NCBI RefSeq assembly: GCF_002095395.1
Contig: NZ_MJEI01000095.1
Location: 62,001-126,000, forward strand
Origin: Williamsia sp. 1135
Lineage (GTDB): Bacteria; Actinomycetota; Actinomycetes; Mycobacteriales; Mycobacteriaceae
Direction: 5' to 3'
Length of the DNA stretch: 64,000 bases
Program-made: the position numbers and the translations under genes
Notes under the pieces: model-generated
What the model was told of the DNA's origin: nothing
Seen by the model: only the letters and a program-made list of their open reading frames with translations
The model's database searches: none
Part shown: positions 1 through 9,604 of the stretch, piece after piece
Layout: every line of letters begins with the position of its first letter
Numbering within the stretch: position 1 is the first letter of the stretch

Positions 1-900
1 GCTGCGCCGGTGTCGTCGGCCATTCTGTTACCTGCGGTACCTGTTCCACTGGACAACATCAACCAGGTGTGGATCTCGGGATACGCCACCCTGCTGAACG
101 GGTTGATGTGTCTGCGCGGTCGTGCGCCGCTGGCGTGGCTCAGCGCCTTCCTCACCCTCGTTGTCTACGGCACCTGGTCGGTCAGCACGGATCAGGGGGT
201 GATGGAGGGCGCGGCGATTCCCCTGTTCAACATTGGCGCACTGGTTGGTATGACCGTGGTCAGTATCGCCATTCGTCCAACGTTCCGGTCGATTCTTGCG
301 CTGCGCGAAGCCAACTTGCAGCGAGTGGCGAGTGCCTCCACGGTGACCGCAGTGCAGCAGGAGCGCAACACCAGGCTGGCTGAACTCGACGAAGTCGCCC
401 GGCCGCTACTCATGCGAATCGCGACCGGGGTGCCGCTGACAGCGGCCGAACGGCAGGCCTGCGAACTGTTGGAGGCGCATCTGCGCGATCAGCTCCGCGC
501 TGCTGCGCTGGTGAGCCCGGAGACCGCTGCAGCGGCGCGGGAGGCACGCGCTCGTGGGGTCGAGGTGACGATGATCGACGACGGCGGTCTGGACGGCGCC
601 TTTGAGGAAATGCGCAGCTGGGTCCACATCGTGGTGACCGCCGCGCTGCACGATGCCCGGGATGGGTACGTACGGGTTCGGGTGCTCCCGATGGACCGGG
701 ATCACGTGGTAATCGTTAATCGGAACGGCAGCTCGGGGACCGAAAGAATATGCATTGGGAAGAAGGGCTTGGTCGAAAGATACTCGGACGCCGAACATCC
801 TGGGCGCAACACCCCGCATTTGATTACGCCCGCTAAGTATGACCCCAGTATTGGTGTCACCACAAAAGACGTCTATCTGACAACTGATCCTGAAGTGTAA
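1..900 (+). CDS. Membrane sensor-like protein, 5' end cut by window
   Basis: The reading frame is open from the first base, so the start probably lies upstream; a GTG at 10 is only the first in-window start. About three hydrophobic helices lie near residues 17-35, 40-58 and 68-88 counted from the GTG. A charged helical segment follows, then a soluble domain of roughly 150 residues. The architecture recalls membrane histidine kinases, but I see neither an H-box histidine nor the N/G boxes of an ATPase domain; only a VTMIDDGGLD stretch hints at one. A stand-alone LuxR-type HTH gene follows 63 bp downstream, so the two may form a degenerate two-component pair. Function is not recognised. Confidence 0.6.
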   Translation, partial: AAPVSSAILLPAVPVPLDNINQVWISGYATLLNGLMCLRGRAPLAWLSAFLTLVVYGTWSVSTDQGVMEGAAIPLFNIGALVGMTVVSIAIRPTFRSILALREANLQRVASASTVTAVQQERNTRLAELDEVARPLLMRIATGVPLTAAERQACELLEAHLRDQLRAAALVSPETAAAAREARARGVEVTMIDDGGLDGAFEEMRSWVHIVVTAALHDARDGYVRVRVLPMDRDHVVIVNRNGSSGTERICIGKKGLVERYSDAEHPGRNTPHLITPAKYDPSIGVTTKDVYLTTDPEV

Positions 901-963
901 TTTTAAGCGTCTGGTCACGACGCGGCCGACCAATGTTGCCCGCTTAGGAGTTGCCCGAATCCA

Positions 964-1224
964 ATGACTTGCGCTTTCAATACCTCTGAGCCGTTGCCGG
1001 CGCCCACTCTCACCGCCCGTGAGATTCAGATCCTTCGCGAATGGGTCATGCGCGATTCGAAGTCTGACGTCGCGACCGCGCTGTTCATCACCGCGGCCAC
1101 GGTCAGCACACATGTCAACCGGATCCGGCTGAAGTACGCGGCGATCGGCCGGCCCGCGAACACCAAAGCCGCCCTGCTCGCCCGGGCGTTGCAAGACGGC
1201 CATATCGATCTGGACGAGCTCTAG
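964..1224 (+). CDS. Stand-alone LuxR/GerE-type HTH protein
   Basis: This 86-residue protein is almost entirely a C-terminal LuxR-type DNA-binding domain. It opens with LTAREIQILREW and has the recognition-helix region TAATVSTHVNRIRLKYAAIG, as in NarL/FixJ regulators. There is no receiver domain. It follows the membrane sensor-like gene on the same strand and may be its output. Whether it acts alone, dimerises or responds to phosphorylation elsewhere cannot be told. The family assignment is solid; the target genes, possibly the ABC exporter downstream, are inference. Confidence 0.75.
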   Translation: MTCAFNTSEPLPAPTLTAREIQILREWVMRDSKSDVATALFITAATVSTHVNRIRLKYAAIGRPANTKAALLARALQDGHIDLDEL

Positions 1225-1239
1225 CTCCTGAGTTGCTTG

Positions 1240-1265
1240 CAACACCGGTGTTGAGGGGTACCGGT
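1240..1265. promoter_or_regulatory. Palindromes upstream of the ABC exporter
   Basis: A perfect 14-bp palindrome, CAACACCGGTGTTG, sits at 1240-1253 and a smaller TACCGGTA palindrome at 1258-1265. Both lie in the gap before the drrA-like gene. Their size and place suit an operator for a dimeric repressor or the upstream LuxR-type protein. This is inferred from symmetry only. Confidence 0.35.
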
Positions 1266-1368
1266 ATTGCAGTGACTGTAGGACCAGAGGGGCGGCCGAC
1301 GGTTGTACGGACGGCTCCCGACAGCACGTGTCAGCCGCACGACAGCCCGGCCCCGCACTCTGTGTTCC

Positions 1369-2355
1369 ATGAACACACCACTGCACACCGATGCGCCGGC
1401 CATCGAGGCTCGCGGATTGGTCAAACACTTCGGTTCCACCAAAGCAGTCGACGGCGTCGACCTGGTGGTACCCACCGGATCGGTCTACGGCGTCCTCGGA
1501 CCCAATGGCGCGGGTAAGACGACAACCGTGCAAATGCTGGCCACGCTCCTCAAACCCGACGCCGGAACGGCGAAGATCTTCGGGTACGACGTGACCACCG
1601 ACTCGGTCGCGGTGCGGTCGATGGTCGGGGTGACCGGCCAATACGCATCCGTCGACGAGGATCTCTCGGCGACCGAGAATCTGATCGTCTTCGCTCGCCT
1701 GCTGGGCAAGTCCCGCCGCGACGCCCGCATCCGATCCACCGAACTGCTCGAGGAGTTCGGACTCGCCGAGGCCGCCAAAAGACCACTCAAACAGTTCTCC
1801 GGCGGCATGCGCCGGAGACTCGACCTCGCGGCCAGCCTGATCGCGACACCGCCGCTGCTGTTCCTGGACGAGCCGACCACGGGCCTCGACCCCCGGACCC
1901 GCTCGCAGATGTGGGACACCATCCGGCGCCTGGTCGCCGGCGGCAGCACAGTACTGCTGACCACCCAGTACCTCGACGAGGCCGACCAACTCGCCGACCG
2001 CATCGCGGTCATCGACCACGGCCGTGTCATCGCCGACGGAACCGCCGACGAACTGAAGAACTCTGTCGGCTCGTCCACGCTGCAGATCACCCCTGCCGAC
2101 AAGTCGAAAGCACCGGCTGCCGCAGCGGTCATCGAACGGATCCTGTCCGAGCCCGCCGCACTCAGCGCGGAGACCGGGCGGATCACCGCGCCGATGCTCC
2201 GCCCCGATCTACTGCCCGACATCCTGATCGCGCTACGCGAGCAGGGCATCGAGATCGAGGGCATGAACGTCCAGAAACCCAGTCTCGACGAGGTCTTCCT
2301 CACCATCACCGGCAAACCCGTTGCAGACACCACTCCCGAGGAGCAAGCCGCATGA
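1369..2355 (+). CDS. DrrA-type ABC exporter ATP-binding protein
   Basis: This 328-residue ATPase has Walker [10 protein letters not shown], signature [12 protein letters not shown], Walker [13 protein letters not shown] and the switch-region [14 protein letters not shown]. The C-terminal extension after residue 220 is the domain typical of the daunorubicin-resistance DrrA family. I chose the ATG at 1369 because family members start shortly before the [11 protein letters not shown] segment; an in-frame start at 1303 would add an unrelated leader. It overlaps its permease by 4 bp (ATGA), so the two form one exporter for a hydrophobic compound. The substrate is unknown. Confidence 0.88.
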   Translation: MNTPLHTDAPAIEARGLVKHFGSTKAVDGVDLVVPTGSVYGVLGPNGAGKTTTVQMLATLLKPDAGTAKIFGYDVTTDSVAVRSMVGVTGQYASVDEDLSATENLIVFARLLGKSRRDARIRSTELLEEFGLAEAAKRPLKQFSGGMRRRLDLAASLIATPPLLFLDEPTTGLDPRTRSQMWDTIRRLVAGGSTVLLTTQYLDEADQLADRIAVIDHGRVIADGTADELKNSVGSSTLQITPADKSKAPAAAAVIERILSEPAALSAETGRITAPMLRPDLLPDILIALREQGIEIEGMNVQKPSLDEVFLTITGKPVADTTPEEQAA

Positions 2356-3176
2356 CCACAGTCATCGACAAACCCATCACCACCGTCCCCACCGACTTCA
2401 CCCCACCCGTGCGCAGCGTCAGCGTGCATGACGCGGTCACCCAATCGTTCACCATGGGCTACCGCGGACTGCTGAAGATCCGCCACAACCCCGAGCAGCT
2501 GTTCGACGTCGTCCTGCAACCGATCATCTTCACCCTGATGTTCACGTACATCTTCGGCGGCGCCATCGCGGGCAACATCCACGACTACCTGCCGATCATC
2601 ATTCCCGGCATCCTGGTCCAGACGGTCATCGTCACCAGCATCGTGACGGGCACCCAGCTCCGGGAAGACATGGACAAGGGCGTCTTCGACCGCTTCCGGT
2701 CGCTACCGATCGCACGCATAAGTCCCTTGGCCGGTGCACTTCTCGCCGACGTCGTCCGGTATCTCATCGCCACGACCATCACGTTCGTCGTCGGCATCGC
2801 CATGGGCTGGCGACCGGATCCGCTCGGCGTCATCGGCGCGACGCTGCTCGTGATCGTGTGCAGTTTCGCCGTATCCTGGATCTTCGCACTCATGGGTACG
2901 CTGATGAAGAAAGCCTCTGCCGTGCAGGGAGTTTCGATGCTCATCCTGTTCCCGCTGACCTTCATGTCGAACGCCTTCGTGCCGCCGGGCACGATGCCCG
3001 GCTGGATGCAGGCCTTTGTCAAGGTCAACCCGGTCTCGCATCTGGTGACCGCCGTCCGCGAACTCACCAGCAACGGGCATGTCGGTGTCCACGTGCTCTG
3101 GTCCGTGATCGGCGCCGCGGTCATCATCGCGATCTTCGCGCCACTGACCGTGAAGTCGTACATGCGTAACGCCTGA
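2352..3176 (+). CDS. ABC-2 type exporter permease (DrrB-like)
   Basis: This 274-residue integral membrane protein has about six hydrophobic segments and the ABC-2 family pattern. It includes [20 protein letters not shown] in helix 1 and a C-terminal [20 protein letters not shown] loop typical of DrrB/NodJ permeases. The ATG overlaps the stop of the ATPase gene, which fixes the start and implies translational coupling. With the ATPase it should form a homodimeric drug or lipid exporter in the plasma membrane. The gene ends just before a strong hairpin terminator. Confidence 0.88.
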   Translation: MTTVIDKPITTVPTDFTPPVRSVSVHDAVTQSFTMGYRGLLKIRHNPEQLFDVVLQPIIFTLMFTYIFGGAIAGNIHDYLPIIIPGILVQTVIVTSIVTGTQLREDMDKGVFDRFRSLPIARISPLAGALLADVVRYLIATTITFVVGIAMGWRPDPLGVIGATLLVIVCSFAVSWIFALMGTLMKKASAVQGVSMLILFPLTFMSNAFVPPGTMPGWMQAFVKVNPVSHLVTAVRELTSNGHVGVHVLWSVIGAAVIIAIFAPLTVKSYMRNA

Positions 3177-3190
3177 ACCCGGACAGGTGC

Positions 3191-3221
3191 AATCCCCGGC
3201 CAGCTCATCTGGCCGGGGATT
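3191..3221. terminator. Bidirectional hairpin terminator
   Basis: A perfect 13-bp stem (AATCCCCGGCCAG and its complement) with a 5-nt loop lies between the converging permease and SARP genes. It probably stops transcription from both sides. No long T-run is present, as is common in high-GC actinobacteria. Confidence 0.8.
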
Positions 3222-3228
3222 GTCGTCC

Positions 3229-6200
3229 TCAGAAGTGTTCGCGCACTGATCTGTTCGCGATCTCGACCAGGTCCCGGGCGGCTTGCCGCCGGGAGTGATT
3301 CGCGACCTCGGATTCGATGCGTTCCCAGGCCGACGCCGACAATCCGGACAGCTCAGCGGCATCGCGGTCGAGATCGCGCAACGCCGGGTAATCACGGCGT
3401 CCCCGGAGACGGCGAGACAGCAAGAGCAAACGTGCGCCGTCCTGCGAACCCGGCCGGCGCAGACACAGCAAGGCTCCCAGGCACAACGACATCGAGCCGG
3501 CCTGCGGGATGTCGGCGGCCTGGGCTTTTCCGAACATGTAGTCGAGGTACTCCAACAACCTGTCGACGAGTGCGGCCACGGCGCCGACGTGGTCGACCCG
3601 CACCAATCCGGCGAGCGCCGCACAGAGCGCAAGACAACCCGACGGGTCTTGCCTCGGAAACGACAGTTCGGCGATCAGATAGTTCGCAGCCCGCGTGAAC
3701 AGCTCGACCTCGAGGTGGACATCACCCTCGGCATGCGCCAATTCTGCTGCACAGAGCAATATTCCGGAGGTGACCTCCGGCTGCTCGCGGGGGTCGGGAT
3801 CACTCGGACGCCACCCCCGGGCAAAGTCGATGAACGTGCGTCGGGCCTCCTCGACTTGGCCGTCGCCGATGAGCGCGCCCACCACGTATCCCATCGTCTG
3901 CCGGCTGTCCTGCTCGGCACCGATGCCGGCGAGCGTCTGCACTGCCTCCCGGTAGTGACGAGAGGCATTGACGTAGTCGGCGGATTGCCCGAGGATACTG
4001 CCGGTCTCGATCTGCGCGACTGCCATCGACCACTCATCACCACGCTCTTGTGCCAGCTCGTACGTTGTCTGCGCGTCGCGCATGGCGCCGTCGAGATCCC
4101 CAAGGTTTTCCCGCAGGTTCGCGCTCAGGGTCACCGCGACAGCCCGCACGAGCGCACTGTCGCTGCCACGACCGGCAACCAGCGCACGCATCGCCTGAAT
4201 CAGACTGCGGCTCAGCGCAATCGACGACACGAAATCCATGGGCATGTCGAGGTAGCGATCGCTGCGGTACAGCGCCCGTAGTCGTATTCGCGCACGCGCC
4301 AGCGCCCGAAGATCGTGTGGATCGAACAACATGTGCGAACCGGCGAACACGTAGGTCATCTGCCAGATCTCGCGCTCCGAATCATCCATCCCGGCAGAGC
4401 CTTCTGGCGCATCATGTAGAGCATCCACCAGGCGCGGACCCCAGGCCGCCACTTCCGCGTGCAGTCCCCGCACCGCCCAGAAACCCGCCACCGCAGCGAA
4501 GATGGTGACCGCTGCCTGCGCCCAGCCGTCCGGACGGCGTTCCGGATCGGGATCGAGGGACCGCCGCAAGACCCACACGAAATTGTCGCTGTCGGCGGCG
4601 AGGGCCGACATCGCGAGCGCCTGCCTACCGGTCAGGAACGGCGACAGAAGGTCGTGTGCATGGTCGGTGGCCCAGCGGGTCATCGCCGCATCGATGACGT
4701 GGCTCATCCCTGCGGCAGTGAGCTTTTCCTCCCCGAACTCGCGCACGGTCTCGAGCATGCGATAGCGGACAGTTCCCGATTCGACCACGCTGAGCAGGGA
4801 CTGGTTGACCAGGGCCTCGAGATTGTCGTCGAGTTCCGGGCCCGACAGGCCCGTCACCGCGGCCGCGGCCTCACGGGAGAACCCGCCAGGAAAGCGGCAC
4901 AGCTGCTGCAGGGCCACCTGGGCAGGTTCGTCCAGCAACGCCCAGCTCCACTCGATCACCGCGTGCAACGTGCGGTGCCGCGTCGGCGACGACCGGCCAC
5001 CTCCCCGCAACAGGGTGAACCGGGCGCTGAGGCCGTCGTAGATCTCCTGAACACTCAGGGTGCGCACCCGTGCGGCCGCGAGTTCGATGGCCAGTGGCAG
5101 GCCGTCGAGTGACCGGCAGAGCCTCGCGACCAGCGCGGTTTCGGTGACCGCCCCAGGGCGGATGGCGTGCGCCCGGGACTCGAAGAGATCTGTTGCCGCC
5201 GAGCCTGTTTCGTCGATGCGCAGCGGAGGCAGCTCGTAAACGGTCTCCGCGGTGAGCGCGAGCGGCGAGCGGCTGGTCGTCAGCACCCGAACGGTGTCGA
5301 CGGCGGCGATCAGGTCGGCCGTGAGGGCTGCCGCGGCGTCGATGACGTGCTCGCAGTTGTCCAGGATCACGAGGGTGTCGGCGGTGAGTGCGTCGGCCAG
5401 ACGCCTACGCAGGTCGGAATAGACCGCCTTCGGCCGACCGCCCGCGGAGACGTCCGACTCGCCGACGCCGAGCGTCGCCGCAACCGCCGCCAATACGTCG
5501 TCGTCACCTCGCACCGACGCGAGTTCGACGAAATAGACCTGTACGGCCTCATCGGCGAGCAGATGACCGATTCGATTGGCAATGCGGGTCTTTCCGGCGC
5601 CGCCGGGCCCCTGCACCGTGACCACCCGGGACTTCTTGAGCAGATCACACACGTTCTGGACGTCGATGTCGCGACCGAGGAGGGCGTTCGGTTCGGACGA
5701 CAGGCCGATCGCTTTGACCGTCGGACGTGACGCCGATCTGACCGGCCCCTTCTGGTCGAGAACTTCTTGATGGAGTTCGAGCAGCTCGGGACCTGGGTCG
5801 GCACCGAGTTCGGTCGACAACGTCCGGCGCAGGCGCGCGAACACCGCCAGCGCCTCACCACCCCGTCCCAGTTGCGACAACGCACGGATCAGCGTGGCGT
5901 GTGCCGCCTCGTCCAGGGGATCTGCGTCACATCGCGCCTGGGCCAGTGCCCGTGCCGTTTCGAAATCGCCGTCAGACAATGCTTTTCGTGACCGATGGTC
6001 GTCGAGGTCGCCGGAGATACGGGCTGCGGTCTGCCGGACGGTCCGGGCGAGATCATCGTCGCCGAGATCGTCACCGGGCTCTCCGCGCCACAACACCGAG
6101 GCCGCACTCAGAGCCTCGCCCGACCCTTCGGCCAACAGGGATTGCGCTGCGAACACGTCGATGGCATCCGGGGGCAGCGTCAACCGGTACCCCAGGGGAC

Positions 6201-6462
6201 CGGCTTCGATCGCGCCGTCGGGCAGTAGCGGTCGCAGCCGCGAGATCTGGGTGTGCAACGCCGACTGTGGGGACCGCGGGAGGTCGTCGCCCCAGACGCC
6301 GTCGATCAGCGCCGAGTGCGAACGCTGGCTGCCCGGGGTGAGGGCGAGGAGGCCCAGCAGGCGCCGGGCGCGGATTCCGGGGACGGGTCGCATTTGCCCG
6401 TTTCGGTCCACAATCGACACCGGCCCGAGTAGTCCGACGATCGGCGCTACTTGAACTGGCAC
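3229..6462 (-). CDS. SARP/AfsR-type regulator with AAA ATPase domain
   Basis: This 1077-residue regulator starts at a GTG. Residues about 1-95 are an OmpR-like winged helix ([27 protein letters not shown]). Residues about 100-240 form the bacterial transcriptional activator (BTAD) domain. Then comes a STAND-type NTPase with Walker [16 protein letters not shown] and Walker [10 protein letters not shown], followed by a long helical, TPR-like C-terminus. This is the AfsR layout of Streptomyces antibiotic regulators. Such proteins bind direct repeats at target promoters and are gated by ATP. The convergent DrrAB-like exporter and divergent menA are neighbours, but regulation of either is inference. 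Confidence 0.85.
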   Translation of the reverse strand: MPVQVAPIVGLLGPVSIVDRNGQMRPVPGIRARRLLGLLALTPGSQRSHSALIDGVWGDDLPRSPQSALHTQISRLRPLLPDGAIEAGPLGYRLTLPPDAIDVFAAQSLLAEGSGEALSAASVLWRGEPGDDLGDDDLARTVRQTAARISGDLDDHRSRKALSDGDFETARALAQARCDADPLDEAAHATLIRALSQLGRGGEALAVFARLRRTLSTELGADPGPELLELHQEVLDQKGPVRSASRPTVKAIGLSSEPNALLGRDIDVQNVCDLLKKSRVVTVQGPGGAGKTRIANRIGHLLADEAVQVYFVELASVRGDDDVLAAVAATLGVGESDVSAGGRPKAVYSDLRRRLADALTADTLVILDNCEHVIDAAAALTADLIAAVDTVRVLTTSRSPLALTAETVYELPPLRIDETGSAATDLFESRAHAIRPGAVTETALVARLCRSLDGLPLAIELAAARVRTLSVQEIYDGLSARFTLLRGGGRSSPTRHRTLHAVIEWSWALLDEPAQVALQQLCRFPGGFSREAAAAVTGLSGPELDDNLEALVNQSLLSVVESGTVRYRMLETVREFGEEKLTAAGMSHVIDAAMTRWATDHAHDLLSPFLTGRQALAMSALAADSDNFVWVLRRSLDPDPERRPDGWAQAAVTIFAAVAGFWAVRGLHAEVAAWGPRLVDALHDAPEGSAGMDDSEREIWQMTYVFAGSHMLFDPHDLRALARARIRLRALYRSDRYLDMPMDFVSSIALSRSLIQAMRALVAGRGSDSALVRAVAVTLSANLRENLGDLDGAMRDAQTTYELAQERGDEWSMAVAQIETGSILGQSADYVNASRHYREAVQTLAGIGAEQDSRQTMGYVVGALIGDGQVEEARRTFIDFARGWRPSDPDPREQPEVTSGILLCAAELAHAEGDVHLEVELFTRAANYLIAELSFPRQDPSGCLALCAALAGLVRVDHVGAVAALVDRLLEYLDYMFGKAQAADIPQAGSMSLCLGALLCLRRPGSQDGARLLLLSRRLRGRRDYPALRDLDRDAAELSGLSASAWERIESEVANHSRRQAARDLVEIANRSVREHF

Positions 6463-6568
6463 GGTGTCCTCGCTGCTGGTGAGTGGTTTCTGCAGGTCAG
6501 GGGATGGTCTCTACACACTATCGGGTGCGGCGATCAGTCGTCGTGACCGCGTGCGGAAGGATACTGGC

Positions 6569-7438
6569 ATGGCTTCCGCAGCGCAGTGGTTCGAAGGGTC
6601 GCGTCCTCGTACCTATCCGAACGCGATCGCACCCGTAATCGCCGGCACCGGCGCCGCCGGCTGGCTCGGCGACATCGTCTGGTGGAAGGCGGTGTTGGCA
6701 CTGGTGGTGTCGGTGGCACTGATCATCGGCGTGAACTTCGCCAACGACTACTCCGACGGCATCCGCGGCACCGACGACGACCGCGTCGGCCCCATGCGGC
6801 TGGTGGGGTCGAAGGTCGCGACCCCACAGTCGGTGAAGACCGCGGCGATTGCCGCCTTCGCCGTGGCCGGGATCGCCGGCCTGGCCCTCGCGGTGACGAG
6901 TGCCTGGTGGCTGATCCTGGTGGGGCTCGGATGCATCGCCGCGGCCTGGTACTACACCGGGGGCCGTAACCCGTACGGGTACAGCGGCTTCGGTGAGATC
7001 GCGGTGTTCGTGTTCTTCGGATTGGTCGCGGTGTGTGGTACGCAGTTCGTTCAGGCCGAGACGATCGACTGGGTTGGACTGCTGTCCGCGGTGGCCGTCG
7101 GCTCGTACTCCAGCGCGGTTCTCGTCGCCAACAATCTGCGCGACATCCCCACCGACACCGAGTCGGGCAAGATCACCCTGGCAGTTCGACTGGGCGACAA
7201 GCACACCCGAACTCTGCATGCGGTCCTCGTCATCGTTCCGTCGGTCGTGTCACTGGTGTTGATCGCCGCCACGCCGTGGGCACTGCTCGGGCTGATCGCG
7301 GCGGCGCTGGCGTTCAAGGCCAACGCGCCGGTGCGAGGAGGTGCCGGCGGTCCGGCATTGATTCCCGCCCTCGCCCTGACCGGCCTCGCGATGCTCCTGT
7401 GGTCCATCGGCACCGCGGTCGGCCTACTCCTGGCCTAG
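6569..7438 (+). CDS. menA: 1,4-dihydroxy-2-naphthoate polyprenyltransferase
   Basis: MenA joins a polyprenyl chain to 1,4-dihydroxy-2-naphthoate, the membrane step of menaquinone synthesis. This 289-residue protein has the UbiA-family Asp-rich motif [14 protein letters not shown] near residue 57 and the second motif in [14 protein letters not shown] near residue 188. Roughly eight membrane helices are visible. I chose the ATG at 6569 because GGAAGG lies 8 bp upstream and because homologues start near the SRPRT(Y/W) motif. Position matches Rv0534c of M. tuberculosis. The SARP gene diverges about 105 bp upstream. Confidence 0.92.
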   Translation: MASAAQWFEGSRPRTYPNAIAPVIAGTGAAGWLGDIVWWKAVLALVVSVALIIGVNFANDYSDGIRGTDDDRVGPMRLVGSKVATPQSVKTAAIAAFAVAGIAGLALAVTSAWWLILVGLGCIAAAWYYTGGRNPYGYSGFGEIAVFVFFGLVAVCGTQFVQAETIDWVGLLSAVAVGSYSSAVLVANNLRDIPTDTESGKITLAVRLGDKHTRTLHAVLVIVPSVVSLVLIAATPWALLGLIAAALAFKANAPVRGGAGGPALIPALALTGLAMLLWSIGTAVGLLLA

Positions 7439-7439
7439 C

Positions 7440-7505
7440 CCGATAATGGGCCCTTTTGGCGTTGTCCACCTGGGCGTTTGTTCGCCAAAAAGACCCATCT
7501 TCGGA
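7440..7505. repeat. Intergenic palindromic repeat, copy 1
   Basis: This imperfect inverted repeat has 16-bp arms at 7446-7461 and 7483-7498 with two mismatches. Outer ends are CCGATA and CTTCGG, and an asymmetric core contains ACCTGGG and TTTGTTCGCC. It fills the gap between converging menA and the Clp_N gene, beginning 1-2 bases after the menA stop. It is one of six related copies in the window. Confidence 0.8.
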
Positions 7506-7508
7506 GGG

Positions 7509-8294
7509 CTACTTGGCGTCTGCCCGCTGAACCGCCTCGCGCACGGCCTCGACCGTGGTCACCGATTCGATGAGCGCCTTGGAGGCTGCATCGCCGGTGG
7601 TGAGGATTCCGAGAAGGACGTCCTCTGCGATCAGTTCGCGATCGGCGTCGCGAGCGATGAGCGCTGCATGAGAGATCGCGGTCTTCGCGTCCTTCGAGAA
7701 CCGAGGCCGGCGTACGCCACCCCGCGGTCCACGGCGGCCACGGCCGCCCTCCCAGGGTCCGCCGCGCTCCCACGGAGCTCCGTCATCACCCTCGGGACGT
7801 TCCCACGGTCCGTCTCCGGTCGGACGTTCCCATGGCCCCTCGCCCCGGCGACCACGCGGGCCCCCGTGCCGGTGACCACGTTCGCCACGACCTTCCGGTC
7901 CGCCGCGGCCACCCGGGCCACCTCGTCCGAGACCTCCCCGGCCACCGCGGCGTTTGCCCCAATTGTCCGTGATGTCATCGCCGAATGCGGATTTCACCGC
8001 CTCCCGAACCTTGTCGAGGTCGATGCCGATGGCCGCCAGGGCGTCCTTGTCTTCGGCGACCTGCTCTTTGTCCGGATCGACCTCGTGGGAGTCGTGGTAC
8101 TCACGAACCACCTCACGGGCCTGAGCCAGGGTCAGGCCCTGCTCACCGAGTGTGTTGAACACCGAAGTCCTGGCGTTGCAGAGCATGCCGAGGATGAGGT
8201 GATCGTTGCCGAGAGTGGTGTGTCCGAGGTCGGCTGCCTCCTGATAGGCGAAAACCAGGGTCATCCTGTTTTCGCGCGTGAACTGGTGAAACAT
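7509..8294 (-). CDS. ClpC2-like Clp_N-only protein with Gly/Arg-rich linker
   Basis: This 261-residue protein carries Clp N-terminal repeat motifs at both ends (GNDHLILGMLCNA near residue 29; IAEDVLLGILTTG near residue 219) and no AAA+ module. Between them, from about residue 113 to 195, is a low-complexity stretch rich in Gly, Arg, Pro and Glu with repeated PWER units. Clp_N domains bind substrates and adaptors of the ClpC unfoldase. M. tuberculosis ClpC2 (Rv2667) is a comparable ATPase-less protein reported to bind Clp_N-directed peptides such as cyclomarin. It follows an HTH gene by 33 bp on the same strand, so the two form an operon. A decoy or sensor role is inference. Confidence 0.75.
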   Translation of the reverse strand: MFHQFTRENRMTLVFAYQEAADLGHTTLGNDHLILGMLCNARTSVFNTLGEQGLTLAQAREVVREYHDSHEVDPDKEQVAEDKDALAAIGIDLDKVREAVKSAFGDDITDNWGKRRGGRGGLGRGGPGGRGGPEGRGERGHRHGGPRGRRGEGPWERPTGDGPWERPEGDDGAPWERGGPWEGGRGRRGPRGGVRRPRFSKDAKTAISHAALIARDADRELIAEDVLLGILTTGDAASKALIESVTTVEAVREAVQRADAK

Positions 8295-8327
8295 GTTGTC
8301 CCGCTTCCGTGTATGAGCGGCGGATGG

Positions 8328-8543
8328 TTACTCGCCGCGTGAATGCTTTTGGTGCACGGCTTGTCGACTCACCTGAAGGACGTCGGCGATGGCCCGCCAG
8401 CTCCAACCCTGTTGCCGGGCATTTGCGACCTGCACGTCTTCGAGACGGTCCGCCAGTGTTCGCAGCGCCCTGACCGCGGCCAGCCCTTTCGCCGGATCCC
8501 GATCTGCAACTGCTGTGGTGATGTCGTTCTTTTCGTCTTGCAC
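8328..8543 (-). CDS. Small HTH DNA-binding protein paired with Clp_N gene
   Basis: From a GTG at 8543 this gene encodes about 71 residues: a helical N-terminal half (LRTLADRLEDVQVANARQ) followed by an HTH, GWSWRAIADVLQVSRQAV. The GTG lies 7 bp after a good -10 element, so the message is probably leaderless and this start fits. It sits 33 bp upstream of the Clp_N gene. In some mycobacteria a similar HTH segment is found with ClpC2/ClpC3-type proteins, which suggests the HTH regulates its own operon. That role is inferred. Confidence 0.7.
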   Translation of the reverse strand: MQDEKNDITTAVADRDPAKGLAAVRALRTLADRLEDVQVANARQQGWSWRAIADVLQVSRQAVHQKHSRGE

Positions 8544-8579
8544 GATTGTCAAGTTACCCTGACACAATCTTGTTGTCAA
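8541..8579 (-). promoter_or_regulatory. Leaderless promoter of the HTH/Clp_N operon
   Basis: On the minus strand TTGACA (8579-8574) is followed by a 17-bp spacer and TAACTT (8556-8551). Seven bases later comes the GTG start codon (8543-8541). Consensus spacing and the lack of room for a Shine-Dalgarno site indicate a leaderless transcript. The TGTTGACAACA symmetry over the -35 element could be an operator. Confidence 0.65.
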
Positions 8580-8608
8580 CATTTATTGACACCGCCATCC
8601 CCCGCCCT

Positions 8609-8675
8609 CCGAAAGTGGGTCCTTTTGGCGAACAAAACCCCAGGTCGACGCCGCCAAACCAACCCATCATCGGGG
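8609..8675. repeat. Intergenic palindromic repeat, copy 2
   Basis: This copy has TGGGTCCTTTTGGCG on the left and CGCCAAACCAACCCA on the right with two mismatches, and the core reads in the opposite sense to copy 1. Its right edge contains the stop codon of the DUF559-type gene read from the minus strand. It lies between that gene and the promoter of the HTH/Clp_N operon. Confidence 0.8.
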
Positions 8676-9536
8676 TAGCCAGCCGCGAAGTAGCAGTTCT
8701 CGACGGAGTTGAGCAACGAACTCGTCGCGTCCTCGTCGGATATTCGAGGCGGTCACCGTGACCACGACCCAGCCCTCAGCGCGCAATCGATTCCAGCGTT
8801 CGAGGTCATGGGCATGCTGCTGGGCAGATCGATGGTGCTCTCCGTCGTATTCGACAGCGACCTTGAGATGCGGCCATGCCGCGTCAAGCCGATATCTACC
8901 GCACATCACCTCGTACTGCAGGACAAATCCATGAAAGTCCTCGTCGACGAGTATCAACCTCACCCGTGTCTCCCACGGAGATTCCGACAGCGGATCTGCG
9001 AGTTTCAGCGCGGTGATCGCTTTACCGATCCCCCAGTGCCGTTCCCACCGCTTCAGCACGCGCTCGACATCATCGACGAGAGAGGGGTGTGCGCGGATCA
9101 TCGAGTCGAGGGCGGACACTGCGTCATCTCGAGAATTGAAGCGGCCGAGGTCGATCGCGGTTCGCGGAAGAGTCGTCACGAGTGAGTCGCCGAGCACCGT
9201 GTACTCGTCCGCTTCGAGTTGCACCCGCCTCACAGTCACTCCACGGAACCGTCGTCCATCAATGGGGACGATGACCTCGGGAAGTGCATCGGCCGGACGG
9301 TACGCGTTACCCCAGAGGTCAGCAGCTGACCACCCGCAGAGGATCCCAGGCAAGTTGACGTCGCTGCCCGGGTACGCCAGGCCGGCCGCGTAGCTCGACA
9401 TCGTGAAGTCGACTGTCTGGTCCTTTCGAACCCATACGCCGCGAAAAAGCAGACGGTAGTTCTCGCGCAACTGATAGCGCGACATGATCGCCAACAACAT
9501 CTCTACCCGCAACGGACCCGTCGGAAAATCCCCCAT
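8667..9536 (-). CDS. DUF559-type (PD-(D/E)XK-like) protein
   Basis: This protein of about 289 residues belongs to a family widespread in actinobacteria. An N-terminal half resembles the AbiEi-type winged helix and antitoxin region. The C-terminal half has the Vsr/DUF559 nuclease-like fold: SPWETRVRLILVD, YRLDAAWPHLKVAVEYDG, and a final WVVVTVTASNIRRG strand. The Asp and the Glu-Tyr-Asp-Gly segment could form a PD-(D/E)XK centre. I chose the ATG at 9536; a start at 9578 would add 14 residues. No restriction or toxin partner is adjacent, so its role is unknown. Confidence 0.65.
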   Translation of the reverse strand: MGDFPTGPLRVEMLLAIMSRYQLRENYRLLFRGVWVRKDQTVDFTMSSYAAGLAYPGSDVNLPGILCGWSAADLWGNAYRPADALPEVIVPIDGRRFRGVTVRRVQLEADEYTVLGDSLVTTLPRTAIDLGRFNSRDDAVSALDSMIRAHPSLVDDVERVLKRWERHWGIGKAITALKLADPLSESPWETRVRLILVDEDFHGFVLQYEVMCGRYRLDAAWPHLKVAVEYDGEHHRSAQQHAHDLERWNRLRAEGWVVVTVTASNIRRGRDEFVAQLRRELLLRGWLPR

Positions 9537-9604
9537 AGGGCGATTCTGACCGGACCGCCGAAGACGACAGGCCAGCAATTATCGGGTTATCCACAGCCCC
9601 GACC

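Noticed and set aside
406-2019. Long open frame of 537 codons on the minus strand
   Set aside because: It runs antisense across the sensor-like gene, the LuxR-type gene and the ABC ATPase, whose products have clear motifs. Its own translation is low complexity and matches nothing.
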